Assembly: GCF_000337535.1 (NCBI RefSeq)
Contig: NZ_AOIP01000031.1
Coordinates: 98,942 to 162,941, forward strand
DNA: 64,000 nucleotides
Source of the DNA: Natrialba aegyptia DSM 13077
GTDB taxonomy: Archaea; Halobacteriota; Halobacteria; Halobacteriales; Natrialbaceae
Direction: 5' to 3'
Below the pieces are notes generated by a model that had not been told where the DNA came from, ran no database searches, and worked only from the letters and a program-made list of their open reading frames with translations. The stretch's first letter is position 1. Each line of letters starts with the position of its first letter. Positions 36,066-45,041 of this stretch are shown one piece after another. Made by a program: the position numbers and the translations under genes.

Positions 36066-36845
36066 ATGAGCATGCAACTCTCGGCGTTCGTCGACCGCCT
36101 CGACGAGACGCTCGGAACCGCCGACTACGCCGACCTCGACGCCAGCGCGAACGGCCTGCAGGTCGGTCCCGACGAGGGCACCGTCGAACACGTCGCCTTC
36201 GCCGTCGACGGCGTCGAAGAGACCTTCGAGCGGGCGATCGCGGCCGACGCGGACGCGCTGGTCGTTCACCACGGCATCTCCTGGGGCGGCTTCGACCGCG
36301 TCACCGGCCGTACCTACGATCGACTCGCTCCGCTGATCGAGCACGACCTCGCGCTGTACGTCTCGCACCTCCCGCTCGACGGCCATCAGGAACTCGGGAA
36401 CGCCGCCGGCGTCGCCGACGCGCTCGACCTCGAGAATCGAACCCCGTTCGGTGAACTCGGCCCCGAGTTCATCGGCCAGCGCGGCACCGCGTCGGAGCCG
36501 TACACGCCCGCGGAGCTGCGCTCCCGACTCGATACCGAACTCGATACCGAGGACAACCCCGTCCGACTGCTCGAGTTCGGTCCAGACGAGATCGACGAGA
36601 TTGCGATCGTCACCGGCAGCGGCACCGACTGGCTGGACGAAGCCATCGAGGCGGGCGCGGACGCGCTCGTGACCGGCGAGGGCAAACAGCAGGTCTACCA
36701 CGAAGCGCGGGAGGCGGGTATTCACGTCGCGCTGGCGGGCCACTACGCGACCGAGACGTTCGGCGTCCGGGCGATCCAGGAGCGGGTCGAGGGGTGGGAG
36801 ACTGAACTCGAGACGACTTACTTCGACGTTCCGACGGGACTGTAG
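36066..36845 (+). CDS. Nif3-like dinuclear metal-centre protein
   Basis: A 259-residue protein of the NIF3/DUF34 family, which forms a hexameric toroid with a dinuclear metal site. The conserved blocks are SANGLQVGPDEG, ADALVVHHGISWGG, YVSHLPLDGHQELGN and, near the C-terminus, GKQQVYHEAREAG with LAGHYATETFGVRAIQE. The two HH and HxxxE motifs provide ligands. The exact function is unknown; GTP cyclohydrolase-like and metal-handling roles have been proposed for the family. Confidence 0.92.
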   Translation: MSMQLSAFVDRLDETLGTADYADLDASANGLQVGPDEGTVEHVAFAVDGVEETFERAIAADADALVVHHGISWGGFDRVTGRTYDRLAPLIEHDLALYVSHLPLDGHQELGNAAGVADALDLENRTPFGELGPEFIGQRGTASEPYTPAELRSRLDTELDTEDNPVRLLEFGPDEIDEIAIVTGSGTDWLDEAIEAGADALVTGEGKQQVYHEAREAGIHVALAGHYATETFGVRAIQERVEGWETELETTYFDVPTGL

Positions 36846-37154
36846 CCGAGTCGTCCTCGCGGATTTTCTCGGCGGTGGTATCTCGGTGTAGGCCGTCATT
36901 GACCCGCGATGTGACGGCATACGCCGCGACGAGGCGCTGTAGCGATACCGTACTATTGGCGGTGGGTGGATAGATGCCGCTGTCACTGCGCGAGAGGGGT
37001 TCTGCGTATTGATCGACTGCTGCGTATGATAATCGAACGCCAGGATACTGTTTGCTCTCGTGAACGGTCTGCAGCCTGTCGATAACAATAGGTGATGCGT
37101 CGCAATTCACTCGCGTTCTCGGGGCGGCTCCCGGGGAAGAAATCACAGAAATCA
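36846..37154. other. Intergenic region
   Basis: About 310 bp between the Nif3-like gene and the next Tat-signal gene. No convincing ORF, repeat or strong hairpin was seen. The last 60 bp, before the ATG at 37155, are more AT-rich and probably hold that gene's promoter. Confidence 0.4.
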
Positions 37155-38078
37155 ATGTCTCAAGAGATACCTTCCAGACGAGAGTGGTTGCGAAGGGTCA
37201 CCGTTACGTCCGCGGTGATCGGCGGCGTATCGGGAACTGCCGCAGGTATCGTTGCCGGCGGCGATACCGCGGACGATGGCGACGAGACCACCAGCGAAGC
37301 CGATACTGCAGACGCTATCTGTGCTCGTGCACCGCCGATTCGGCTGACCCCTGCGTGCGGCGATACCGACGAGAACGCAGACGGGCCGGTCTTCTGCATC
37401 ACCAACGATAGCGAGCACGCGGTCTCACTCGAGTGGCGCGCCGTGTCGCCACCCGACGAACGGATCGAGTTCATCGACTGCCGGCGGATTCGCGTCTTCG
37501 GCGAGTTCGCCGACGTGATCGTCACCGCGACGTTCGTCGGTGCCGGCGATGAAGTCGGAAACGTCATCGAGCCGGTCGGCGCGGTCGACGGCGAGCGGAT
37601 AATCGACGTACGTGAACTCGAACAGTTCCCCGACGATGCGATTATCGGCTCCGTCGAGGCGTTCCGGGAGGAACCGGTCGTTCCCGGTGTCGGCGCGTTT
37701 ACGGCGTCGAATCCGCAGTTCAGTGCGTGTCAGGAGGTGGTCTTCGGCGAGGTAGCGGTCGGTGACGAATCGGATGAGCGGGTCGCCGAGAGCGAGAGCG
37801 ACGAGGAATCCGGTCCCGATCCGGCGACGCTCGAGACGGTGACGGTCCCGGCGGGTGCGACGACGTGTTTCACCGCCGATGTCGATGCGGCCGACGGTCC
37901 GGTCGCAGTGCAACTGTTTCGAGAGGGCGCGATGATCGCCGACCGATCGAGCGCCACCGCCAACTCGTGTCCGCTCCCAGTCCGCGTCGGACGCGCTGAT
38001 CCCGTGACGGTGCCGACCCGTCTGATAACGTCGACACTGTGTTCGTGCGGTCGCAGTCGTGAGCGACGCGGCGAGTAG
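37155..38078 (+). CDS. Tat-exported protein of unknown function
   Basis: 307 residues from the ATG at 37155. The signal MSQEIPSRREWLRRVTVTSA contains twin arginines followed by a hydrophobic stretch without a lipobox Cys. The mature part has six or more scattered cysteines (AICARAPPIRLTPACGD, FCITNDSEH, FIDCRRI, FSACQEV, TTCFTADVD, SCPLPV), spaced like disulfide-bonded extracellular domains. An acidic linker lies near residues 215-235. No enzyme motif is seen. Confidence 0.75.
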   Translation: MSQEIPSRREWLRRVTVTSAVIGGVSGTAAGIVAGGDTADDGDETTSEADTADAICARAPPIRLTPACGDTDENADGPVFCITNDSEHAVSLEWRAVSPPDERIEFIDCRRIRVFGEFADVIVTATFVGAGDEVGNVIEPVGAVDGERIIDVRELEQFPDDAIIGSVEAFREEPVVPGVGAFTASNPQFSACQEVVFGEVAVGDESDERVAESESDEESGPDPATLETVTVPAGATTCFTADVDAADGPVAVQLFREGAMIADRSSATANSCPLPVRVGRADPVTVPTRLITSTLCSCGRSRERRGE

Positions 38079-38172
38079 CCATCCCTCAAACCGCTGTCCG
38101 TCGGGATCACTCTCGCGACGCGCTTCTCCCGTCCACACGATCGGTGTGGGCCGTATTCCCGTCTGTGCCCTG

Positions 38173-38559
38173 TCAGTAGGTCTCGTAGGTCGTCGATCCT
38201 ACGTCGACCCGAACGAGCGTGTTCTCGTCGTAGGCGTCCGGTTTCGCGCCGTATTTCTCGTTGATTCGCCGTCTCGCCGCTGCCGTTTCGGCGTCGTCTT
38301 CGATGACCGTTGCCGTCCCGAGTAGCGTCACCATCCAGCGCGTTCGGCCCTCGTCGTCCGCCTGTACCGACAGCGACACGCGCGGATTCGTCCGGATGTT
38401 CTCCAGCTTTCGGCCCGTCGTCACGAGTTCAACGACATCGTCCTCGTACCGATACCAGACGGGGGCGACGTGCGGGCGTCCCTCGACACAGGTCCCGAGA
38501 TGGGCCATGAGCGGTTCACTCTCGAGAAGGTCCGCGACTTCTGGGGGGACAGTGGACAC
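38173..38559 (-). CDS. Pyridoxamine 5'-phosphate oxidase-like (PPOX) FMN/F420-type protein
   Basis: About 128 residues from a GTG at 38559. There is no in-frame ATG near the conserved N-terminus, and the frame remains open upstream through the palindrome region. Conserved blocks: EVADLLESEPLMAHLGTCVE, GRPHVAPVWYRYEDDVVELV, TGRKLENIRTNPRVSLSVQ and VTLLGTATVIEDDAE, ending with a split-barrel strand. The family reduces small molecules with F420 or FMN, or binds heme. A complex palindrome lies ~110-180 bp upstream. Confidence 0.85.
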   Translation of the reverse strand: MSTVPPEVADLLESEPLMAHLGTCVEGRPHVAPVWYRYEDDVVELVTTGRKLENIRTNPRVSLSVQADDEGRTRWMVTLLGTATVIEDDAETAAARRRINEKYGAKPDAYDENTLVRVDVGSTTYETY

Positions 38560-38670
38560 GATTCCGTGACCGACGAGGACGGCCAAAAGCGGTTCCCTGG
38601 CGGGTCCATGCCCGTACCCGAGACACAGTCGCTGACGCGCCACCCGGGCGAAGACGAACGCGAAGTTATA

Positions 38671-38741
38671 CTGTCTGACAGGTGTCAATACGAAGTTGAT
38701 CGAGAATTCGCGATCAATCTTCACGTAGTTCTGTCCGACAG
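38671..38741. promoter_or_regulatory. Nested palindromes: CTGTCnGACAG x2 around TTGATCG-N8-CGATCAA
   Basis: CTGTCTGACAG (38671-38681) and CTGTCCGACAG (38731-38741) are each 11-bp palindromes. They are placed almost symmetrically around TTGATCG-AGAATTCG-CGATCAA (38696-38717), whose centre is GAATTC. The whole 71-bp block is therefore an imperfect inverted repeat. It lies between the stop of the GT2 gene (38744) and the PPOX gene, upstream of a TATA-like TATAAC on the PPOX strand (about 38665-38670). It could be a multi-site operator, or a hairpin terminator for the GT2 gene. Confidence 0.55.
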
Positions 38742-38743
38742 TA

Positions 38744-39487
38744 CTAGGACCGCAGTCGTTGCGCATCCAACCGAACGTAGTGCCAGAGCGTTCCCGTCAA
38801 CCCCGACTCGGCGATCCGTCGGCCTGAACTCGCGACCAGCACGTCCGGGGCGTAGGCCGTCGGATACCGGCGTGCAAGCCGTCGACTGAACGCCGTATCC
38901 TCGTTTGGGACGGTCGGAAAGCCGCCGATATCCTCGAAGGCCCGCCGATGGACGAAGCAGTTGAATCCCGGCAATACGGGCCGCTCGAGGCGCGGAAACA
39001 CGTGGTTGATCGTCGCCTCCATCACCTTCGCCCGCCACGGTCCCGTTATCCGACAGCGCGAACTCGCGCCTGCCAGCCCGTTCGCCTCGACGAAGCCGCA
39101 CATCTCCGTCAGATAGTCCGCCCGGACCCGCGTATCCGCATCGATAAACGCGAGCCATTCGCCGCTTGCACGTTTCGCTCCCATATTGCGCGCCGTCGCG
39201 ATACTCCCATGGTCCTCTTCGACGATCGTCGATCCGTACTCCCGTGCAATCGCGCGCGTCCCATCGTCCGAGTTCCCGTCGACGACGATAATCTCGAACT
39301 CGAGTGCGGTGTCGAGCGCGGCGAGACTCGAGAGCGTGCCGCGGATGAACTCGGCCTCGTTTCGCGCCGGAACGATAATGCTCACGGCAACACCGGATGA
39401 CTCACCGGCAGTGCTATCGGTGTTGTCGGCAGCCAGTTCACTCGAGACGTCGATCATGTCTCGCTCTCGGTTCGCATGCGCTCGCAT
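38744..39487 (-). CDS. Family 2 glycosyltransferase
   Basis: A soluble GT-A glycosyltransferase, 247 residues from the ATG at 39487 or 237 from the ATG at 39457. Conserved blocks: VSIIVPARNEAEFIRGTLSS, FEIIVVDGNSDDGTRAIARE, GSIATARNMGAKRASGEWLA and FIDADTRVRADY (the DxD metal motif), then PVLPGFNCFVHRRAFEDIGG and PNEDTAFSRRLARRY. No membrane helices are visible. It probably transfers a nucleotide-sugar in surface glycan or glycolipid synthesis. It is followed immediately by the nested palindrome. Confidence 0.92.
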   Translation of the reverse strand: MRAHANRERDMIDVSSELAADNTDSTAGESSGVAVSIIVPARNEAEFIRGTLSSLAALDTALEFEIIVVDGNSDDGTRAIAREYGSTIVEEDHGSIATARNMGAKRASGEWLAFIDADTRVRADYLTEMCGFVEANGLAGASSRCRITGPWRAKVMEATINHVFPRLERPVLPGFNCFVHRRAFEDIGGFPTVPNEDTAFSRRLARRYPTAYAPDVLVASSGRRIAESGLTGTLWHYVRLDAQRLRS

Positions 39488-39733
39488 TCCGGTGTTCGCC
39501 TCGGTATCCTCGCTCTCGTCCACGTACTGCGCTCGGTTATCTGCCGTGAGTTTAGTCGTGACGATTGTGACTCTCGCCCATACATCATTAACATTTATTA
39601 TGGTTGGGCGTAACGGTCCGCGTACAGATGCCACGTGTACGTGTAGCCGGCCTTCACGCAGCTCGTTCCGCCCGCTTCGACCGCCGAACGCTCTCGCCGA
39701 ACCACATCACACACTCCACCCATCCCGACCGAT

Positions 39734-39988
39734 ATGAGCACACGACACTCACAGACGACTGATTCGACACCGACCGCGTCCAGCACTCGATCCACTACTC
39801 GGCCGCCCGTTCAAGCCGACTCGATCGCTCGCTCGCAATCGACCACCGCAAGTGAGCCGTCGACTACCGAGATCGAACCACCGTCCCGCGCACCCGCAAC
39901 CTTCTCCGCCACTCACACCGACCGCCTTCGAAACCTCATCGACGAGTGGAACACCGCCTTCGCCGACGCCCACACCGACCGCGACTGA
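39734..39988 (+). CDS. Small Ser/Thr-rich protein, doubtful
   Basis: An 84-residue ORF with an ATG at 39734. The first ~55 residues are Ser/Thr/Pro low complexity. The C-terminal end (TDRLRNLIDEWNTAFADAHT) looks like a real amphipathic helix. It could be a small regulatory protein or a spurious ORF. No family is recognised, and the opposite-strand frame is less plausible. Confidence 0.35.
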   Translation: MSTRHSQTTDSTPTASSTRSTTRPPVQADSIARSQSTTASEPSTTEIEPPSRAPATFSATHTDRLRNLIDEWNTAFADAHTDRD

Positions 39989-40220
39989 ACTCGATCCAAA
40001 CCGTCTTGGTCGTCTCCCTCTTACGATCGGCTGGCCGATGACGATACACCTGCTCCGAGCCGGACTCGGCACCCGGTAACGACGAGCCCTATGAGTGCCG
40101 AGGCCTTCGGCTTACGCGTAGTATCAGTCAGTTCTCGATCAACAGATCTATCGTGGGTTCCAGTAGCAAACGAGAACAGAGCCGTCAACGGAACCGCACG
40201 AAAATTCGTATCTCGGCCGT

Positions 40221-41444
40221 TCAGTTCGGATCAGTAGCCCGTCTGCGACAGGTGTCTCCTTCCGCCCAAACCGTTCCGTCCGGCGGAAGTTCCCAGAGCC
40301 CGAATAGCTTCGCTATAACACTCGGCTCCGCCGCCGATTCCATTCGATACATCTCCGGTGGGAACGGTTCCACTGCCGTATTGACCGAAAGCGAGAGTAG
40401 CTCACGCTCGAGGGGAACATCGTCGGGCAGCGTTCCGATCGGCTGGCCGTCTTCGTCGATCAGCCGACGGACGAACAGCCCAGAATTGACCTCCCGAAGC
40501 TGATCGCGGTCGTCGCGATATACGTGGAGGACGTAGCAGTTATCGGACTCACCGATAGTCGTTGCCACGTCCCTGTAATCGATCTCGGTCGTCTCGATAG
40601 AGGCGTGACCCTTGCAGAGGACGATATCACTGCCGCGTTCCCCGGGTGCGAATTCGCGAAACGGATCGACAATCGTGTTCCGCTTCCGTCGCCGCTCCGA
40701 CCGCAGTTCAGCGATCGATCGGCGCTCGAACAGATACTCGTATGTCGAAATAGGGGGACCGGAATCGCACTCCGCGTACGTCGGTGCGGGGAAATCGCGT
40801 TCTCGAACGACCACGCTTCCGGTCGCCAGTTGCCGGACGTTCCACGCGGGAGCTCGTTTCGTCCGGTCCGCACCACCGAAGAAGTCGAACCACTCCAATC
40901 CAAAGACTGTTATCCACGGGAGCCGCTCGAGACCGCTCTCCGGAGGGCGGTCGGCGGGGAAAATCCGCTTCGGCCGGTCGTCGTAGATGTCGGCGAACGC
41001 GTACCAGGGATCGAACCGTTCTGATAACTCGAGGAACAGGGTCACGAGGAGTTCCGTCCGCTTTTCGACCGTCTCTCGAGTATATTCGTCGGTGTCGAAT
41101 ATCCGGGCAGGTGGTCCCCATATTCGGACGGGCGCTGAAACTCGCATCTCGGTCTCGAGAAGCCGAACGGATAACTGGTACTCGTGATTTTCGGGGCTCC
41201 AGAACTTGATTCGTCCACGGCCGACGGAACGGATTCGATCGACGAGAAACTGTAATTCGGCCGTTGTCTCCCAGCCACTGTATCCGACCTCGTCTTGTCC
41301 CCAGGTCCCGAAGACGAACTCCTGACTGCTGTCCGTCGATACGGTCGAAAATCCGCTATCCTGAATGCGCCGCACAGCCGACCGGACCGGCTCGCCGGGA
41401 AGCTCGTCCAGAAACAGGTGAATATGGGGGCGTAAGGCGCTCAT
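40221..41444 (-). CDS. Unknown protein, reminiscent of polymorphic-toxin immunity proteins
   Basis: A 407-residue soluble protein. The middle segment (DPWYAFADIYDDRP followed ~30 residues later by LERLPWITVFGLEWFDFFGG) resembles the tyrosine/aspartate then LPW-tfFG pattern of Imm52/DUF3396-type immunity proteins; this is pattern-level inference. The C-terminal ~150 residues (ERRSIAELRSERRRKRNTIV) have no recognisable motif. There is no signal peptide. It stands alone, with no toxin gene adjacent and AT-richer flanks. The ATG at 41444 (MSALRPHIHLFLDELPG) gives a folded-looking N-terminus. Confidence 0.65.
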   Translation of the reverse strand: MSALRPHIHLFLDELPGEPVRSAVRRIQDSGFSTVSTDSSQEFVFGTWGQDEVGYSGWETTAELQFLVDRIRSVGRGRIKFWSPENHEYQLSVRLLETEMRVSAPVRIWGPPARIFDTDEYTRETVEKRTELLVTLFLELSERFDPWYAFADIYDDRPKRIFPADRPPESGLERLPWITVFGLEWFDFFGGADRTKRAPAWNVRQLATGSVVVRERDFPAPTYAECDSGPPISTYEYLFERRSIAELRSERRRKRNTIVDPFREFAPGERGSDIVLCKGHASIETTEIDYRDVATTIGESDNCYVLHVYRDDRDQLREVNSGLFVRRLIDEDGQPIGTLPDDVPLERELLSLSVNTAVEPFPPEMYRMESAAEPSVIAKLFGLWELPPDGTVWAEGDTCRRRATDPN

Positions 41445-41642
41445 TCGTGTGGTTTCGTTAGATTGCGCGGTATTATATTCGTAGGTGGTCTCGATGCTGT
41501 GTATAATACAAACAACACATTCCCAACTAAAAACCTACTGCGGCAGGATCGGTGTACCCGTAAGTCGTTCCTGTTCGAGTGCCGAGGCCCAACTACTACC
41601 GGAACTGTGATTCCACGGGCAGCGCTCGTTCATGCGCGACAA

Positions 41643-42299
41643 TTACCGAACGAACGCACCGAACACGCTCTCCTCCACTTTTCGAAGATGCTCGCCCGCA
41701 GTTGATGTCGCAATTCCGACGACGTTCGCCACATCGTCGAGCGTGGACTGCCGAGGCGCACTGTAGTACCCTATCTCGACCGCTACTTCGAGCACTTCCC
41801 GTTGGCGCGTCGTTAATTGTCTCGTGAGCGCCGCTTCGTCCGGGTTGTAGTCGCCCGTTTCGACGACATCGAACGCGATAGCCGTCTCCTCGACGGAGTC
41901 GCGAAACAACTCTCGAAACGCAGCGTCGCTTCCCAGATACGTTATTCGGAGCGAACCGTCGGCGGTGAAGTAGATGGGCGTCTCGATAACGACGTTCGAC
42001 TCGCGTTGACGTTCCAGCAGACATCGAGTCGCGTCCGTCGGTTCGAACTGACTGACGGCCATCCACCGATCCACCCCGGAGATGAAATAATCAACGACAT
42101 GGGGGGAGTCCCTCATTATATCCTCGTATCGGTCCCGATCACCGCTCCCCTCGGCGAATAACAGTACCGTGTCGTCGGCGAGATGTTCGACGTGGTGAAT
42201 CGCCTCCCGCTCGATCTCTGACGCGTTCGAGAGTGTCTCTCCGAGCGGGTGGAACGAACCGCTCTCGACGGGGTGAACGAGAACCGTGAGATATCGCAT
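41643..42299 (-). CDS. Bat-type HTH transcriptional regulator
   Basis: A 218-residue regulator. The N-terminal ~150 residues (LTVLVHPVESGSFHPLGETL, HVEHLADDTVLLFAEGSGD) form the variable sensor domain. The C-terminus has the Bat HTH: RQLTTRQREVLEVAVEIGYY and STLDDVANVVGIATSTAGEH. It starts at the ATG at 42299, with TTTAAA at 42325-42330, about 26 nt upstream, so it is a leaderless promoter. It is divergent from the FAD monooxygenase across 165 bp, making that gene its likely target. Confidence 0.9.
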   Translation of the reverse strand: MRYLTVLVHPVESGSFHPLGETLSNASEIEREAIHHVEHLADDTVLLFAEGSGDRDRYEDIMRDSPHVVDYFISGVDRWMAVSQFEPTDATRCLLERQRESNVVIETPIYFTADGSLRITYLGSDAAFRELFRDSVEETAIAFDVVETGDYNPDEAALTRQLTTRQREVLEVAVEIGYYSAPRQSTLDDVANVVGIATSTAGEHLRKVEESVFGAFVR

Positions 42300-42324
42300 A
42301 CGTACGAGAAGATACCCGGCGTGC

Positions 42325-42378
42325 TTTAAACCGGCGTAGATAGCCGGCAGCCGAAATTCGACGGTTCGATGCGAACCG
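42325..42378. promoter_or_regulatory. Divergent promoter with palindrome CGGTTCG-ATG-CGAACCG
   Basis: TTTAAA (42325-42330) is the probable TATA box of the leftward Bat-type gene. The perfect 7-bp inverted repeat CGGTTCG-ATG-CGAACCG (42362-42378) lies between the two divergent starts, about 85 bp before the monooxygenase ATG. A site placed here could control both genes. Confidence 0.45.
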
Positions 42379-42464
42379 ACAGATATGGAACGAAACCAAC
42401 TCGTTGGACGCCGCGAACACCTCCGTAGCGACGAAATGACCAGCAGTTCGTGCCGGAAGCGCCA

Positions 42465-43664
42465 ATGACGACAGAGAGACCCGACATCGCTATCGTCGGT
42501 GGGGGGATCTGTGGGCTGACCACGGCGCTCGCGCTCGAACAGCGGGGATGGGCACCGACCGTATACGAGACCGCGTCCGAGTTCCGTCCAATCGGCGCTG
42601 GAATCCTGCTACAGACAAACGCGTTGCTCATTTTGGACCGCCTCGGAATCGCCGACCGCGTCCGAGAGTCAGGCGTTCCCCTCGAAGACAGTTCGATTCG
42701 GTCCGCGAACGGACAAGTGTTAACGCGATTCGATCTGGACCGCGTCGAACGGGCCGACTTCGGCTACGGCTTCGTGGCGATACACCGCGCCGAACTGCAG
42801 CGAATACTCCTTGAGGAACTCGATGCCGAAGTCAGAACCGGAATGGCGTGCAAAGCGGTGACTGACACGGATACTCCGGCCGTTCGATTTACCGATGGCA
42901 CGCACATCGAACCGGACATCCTCATCGGGACGGACGGTATCGACTCCGTCATCCGGGACGCCGTCGCGCCGAACGTCGAACCGCGAGTGCTGGACAGTAT
43001 CGCCTATCGAGCCATCGCAACGGTAGATTTACCCGAGCAGCACCGAACTCGAGGGATCGAGGTGTGGGGCGAGGGGACCTACACCGGTGGTGCACCCATC
43101 GACGAGGATCGGTTCTACTGGTTCGCTACGGCGTCGGAGTCCGCGGTGGAGTGGCAAACCGACTCGCAGCCGACGAAAGCGATGCTACGCGAACTGTTTT
43201 CGGCGTTCCCCGCTCCGATCCCCGCTGTCGTCGAGTCGATTGATACCGATACCGTGTTCAGTACCGATTTGGCGGATGTCCCGTCACTCGAACGGTGGCA
43301 TCACGGGTCAGTCATTGTCGCCGGCGACGCGGCCCACGGAATGTTACCGTTCGCCGGGCAAGGTGCGGCACAGGCCATCGAAGACGCACTCACGCTGGCC
43401 CACGAAATCACTACGCGCGGAACGTCGGCGGCGGCCTTCGAGACCTTCGAGACCAAGCGAAAACCAAGGGCCGATCGGATTCGAGTCGAGTCCCACCATC
43501 TGGGGGCCCTGAGTACGATTCAATCGCGAGTCGGCACTCGAATACGAAATCTCTCAGTTAGAGTGCTTCCAGACGCAACTTTTCGGCGTGCCCGTCGACG
43601 ACGAGCATTGCACACGTCACTTCCGGAGACTACTGACTCCGACCAGCACTTCGATATCCGGTAA
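42465..43664 (+). CDS. FAD-dependent monooxygenase (UbiH/salicylate-hydroxylase type)
   Basis: 399 residues from the ATG at 42465. The FAD Rossmann motif is IAIVGGGICGLTTALALEQ. The DG motif region reads DILIGTDGIDSVIRDAV, and the GD motif is VIVAGDAAHGMLPFAGQGAA. This is a class A flavoprotein hydroxylase that uses NAD(P)H and oxygen on an aromatic or isoprenoid-like substrate. The substrate is not identifiable. It is divergent from a Bat-type regulator and has no downstream ring-cleavage genes, so it acts alone or with distant genes. Confidence 0.9.
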   Translation: MTTERPDIAIVGGGICGLTTALALEQRGWAPTVYETASEFRPIGAGILLQTNALLILDRLGIADRVRESGVPLEDSSIRSANGQVLTRFDLDRVERADFGYGFVAIHRAELQRILLEELDAEVRTGMACKAVTDTDTPAVRFTDGTHIEPDILIGTDGIDSVIRDAVAPNVEPRVLDSIAYRAIATVDLPEQHRTRGIEVWGEGTYTGGAPIDEDRFYWFATASESAVEWQTDSQPTKAMLRELFSAFPAPIPAVVESIDTDTVFSTDLADVPSLERWHHGSVIVAGDAAHGMLPFAGQGAAQAIEDALTLAHEITTRGTSAAAFETFETKRKPRADRIRVESHHLGALSTIQSRVGTRIRNLSVRVLPDATFRRARRRRALHTSLPETTDSDQHFDIR

Positions 43665-43821
43665 TAGGTGCCTGTTCGAGCACCGAAATCTTCTATTTCT
43701 CTACGCATCACTTCCCTAGGAGACTAAAATATCGATCCCGAGTTTCTTCTTCGCGACTACCAAGTAGACGGGAGATTGTCAGTACGGAAGATACATTATA
43801 CAACCGAATAATCCCCAGCTA

Positions 43822-44862
43822 ATGTATCTCTACACACCGGACGAAATCGATCGAGAACGAGCTCACCATCAAGCGGTCATACAAGGAGCGGACGATTTAG
43901 CCGTCAAACGCATCGGAAATCTCGGTGAACTCGCGTTCGAGCAGTTCTGTCGCGAGTATCTCCCCGTCGAGATGTGGGAATGGGAAAATGAAGAAGCGAT
44001 CCGGCGCTGTAATTCGGAGAGTTTTTCCGGCAATGATTTCGACGTCTTCGGTTACGAAATAGACGTGAAAACCTCGAGAGACGTTTCTGCGTTTCGGCCG
44101 GCAAATCTCCTCGAAAATGACCCAGATGATGATATCATCGTGATGGTTTGGCATCGCGATAACGAAGATGCGCTCATCCTCCTCGGCTGGGAGCGGACTG
44201 AAACACTCGAATCGAAAGTCAGAACGCAGGGTGCGTATTCTGGTGACGAACCGAAGAAACTCGCGCATCTCGCTGCTCGCCCGATGAACGAGTTACAGGA
44301 TTTAGGGCCGAACACGGCTCACATGAATCAGAAGCCACAGAACCCGTTCAAACCCGGTGATCGAGTGGTTAAAGCGGAGGATGCCGACGCATCGGTTGCC
44401 GTGGTCGTGGAGGTACTCCCACCGGAACAAGACGTCAATCTCTACGGTCAGACGATGGATGGTGAAGCAGTCTGCGTCGCATTTCCGAATACGCTCGACG
44501 ACGGTCCAGGAAACTGGCGAGAGATCCACCCCGCGAAGCTAGCGTCTTACTGTGACGATCAGAATATCAAGCTCTACACCTACAAACACGCGAATCTCGA
44601 GTACCCCGATAACCCGTTCACGCCGGGCGACTACGTTATCAAACCGGATTACGACGATCCAGATCTCGCAGTCGTTCTTCGGGTTGCAGACGATGGAGAT
44701 GACGATCGAGATATCACCGTCGCATTCTGTAAACACCTCGAGAAAGAGTTCGGCGAGCAGATGGAGATTCCACCGGCAAATCTCCGTTCGCGCTGTGACG
44801 AAGTCGGTGTCGACTCGTACTCCTACAATCACGACGAACTCTCTTTTAAACAACAGTATTAA
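43822..44862 (+). CDS. PD-(D/E)XK-like nuclease domain with two C-terminal tandem repeats
   Basis: A 346-residue protein. The N-terminal ~165 residues carry a nuclease-like pattern: helix with Glu36 (IGNLGELAFEQF), then GNDFDVFGYEIDVKTS with Asp74 and the Asp81-x-Lys83 pair, followed by IIVMVWHRDNEDALILLGWE. Two ~85-residue repeats follow, residues ~174-262 (from NPFKPGDRVVKAEDADASVA) and ~263-346 (from NPFTPGDYVIKPDYDDPDLA). Each has VAVV- or AVVL-type strands and a conserved C-terminal helix (AKLASYCDDQNI, ANLRSRCDEVGV). The DNA is visibly more AT-rich than its surroundings. No methylase or partner is adjacent. Function unknown; possible defence or repair nuclease. Confidence 0.7.
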   Translation: MYLYTPDEIDRERAHHQAVIQGADDLAVKRIGNLGELAFEQFCREYLPVEMWEWENEEAIRRCNSESFSGNDFDVFGYEIDVKTSRDVSAFRPANLLENDPDDDIIVMVWHRDNEDALILLGWERTETLESKVRTQGAYSGDEPKKLAHLAARPMNELQDLGPNTAHMNQKPQNPFKPGDRVVKAEDADASVAVVVEVLPPEQDVNLYGQTMDGEAVCVAFPNTLDDGPGNWREIHPAKLASYCDDQNIKLYTYKHANLEYPDNPFTPGDYVIKPDYDDPDLAVVLRVADDGDDDRDITVAFCKHLEKEFGEQMEIPPANLRSRCDEVGVDSYSYNHDELSFKQQY

Positions 44863-45041
44863 CCCACCACCGCTCTTCATTGGAAATGGCGGTAGACGGC
44901 CGTATAAACGACTATTGAACGGTACTGAGAGATCGGTATTGCTTTGGGTGCGTGGATGAATCAATCGATAGAACGTCGACGCAAACCGTCGGGATTCGTG
45001 AGTGCTTCGATCGGAGTACCCCATTTATCCGCTTCCAGACT

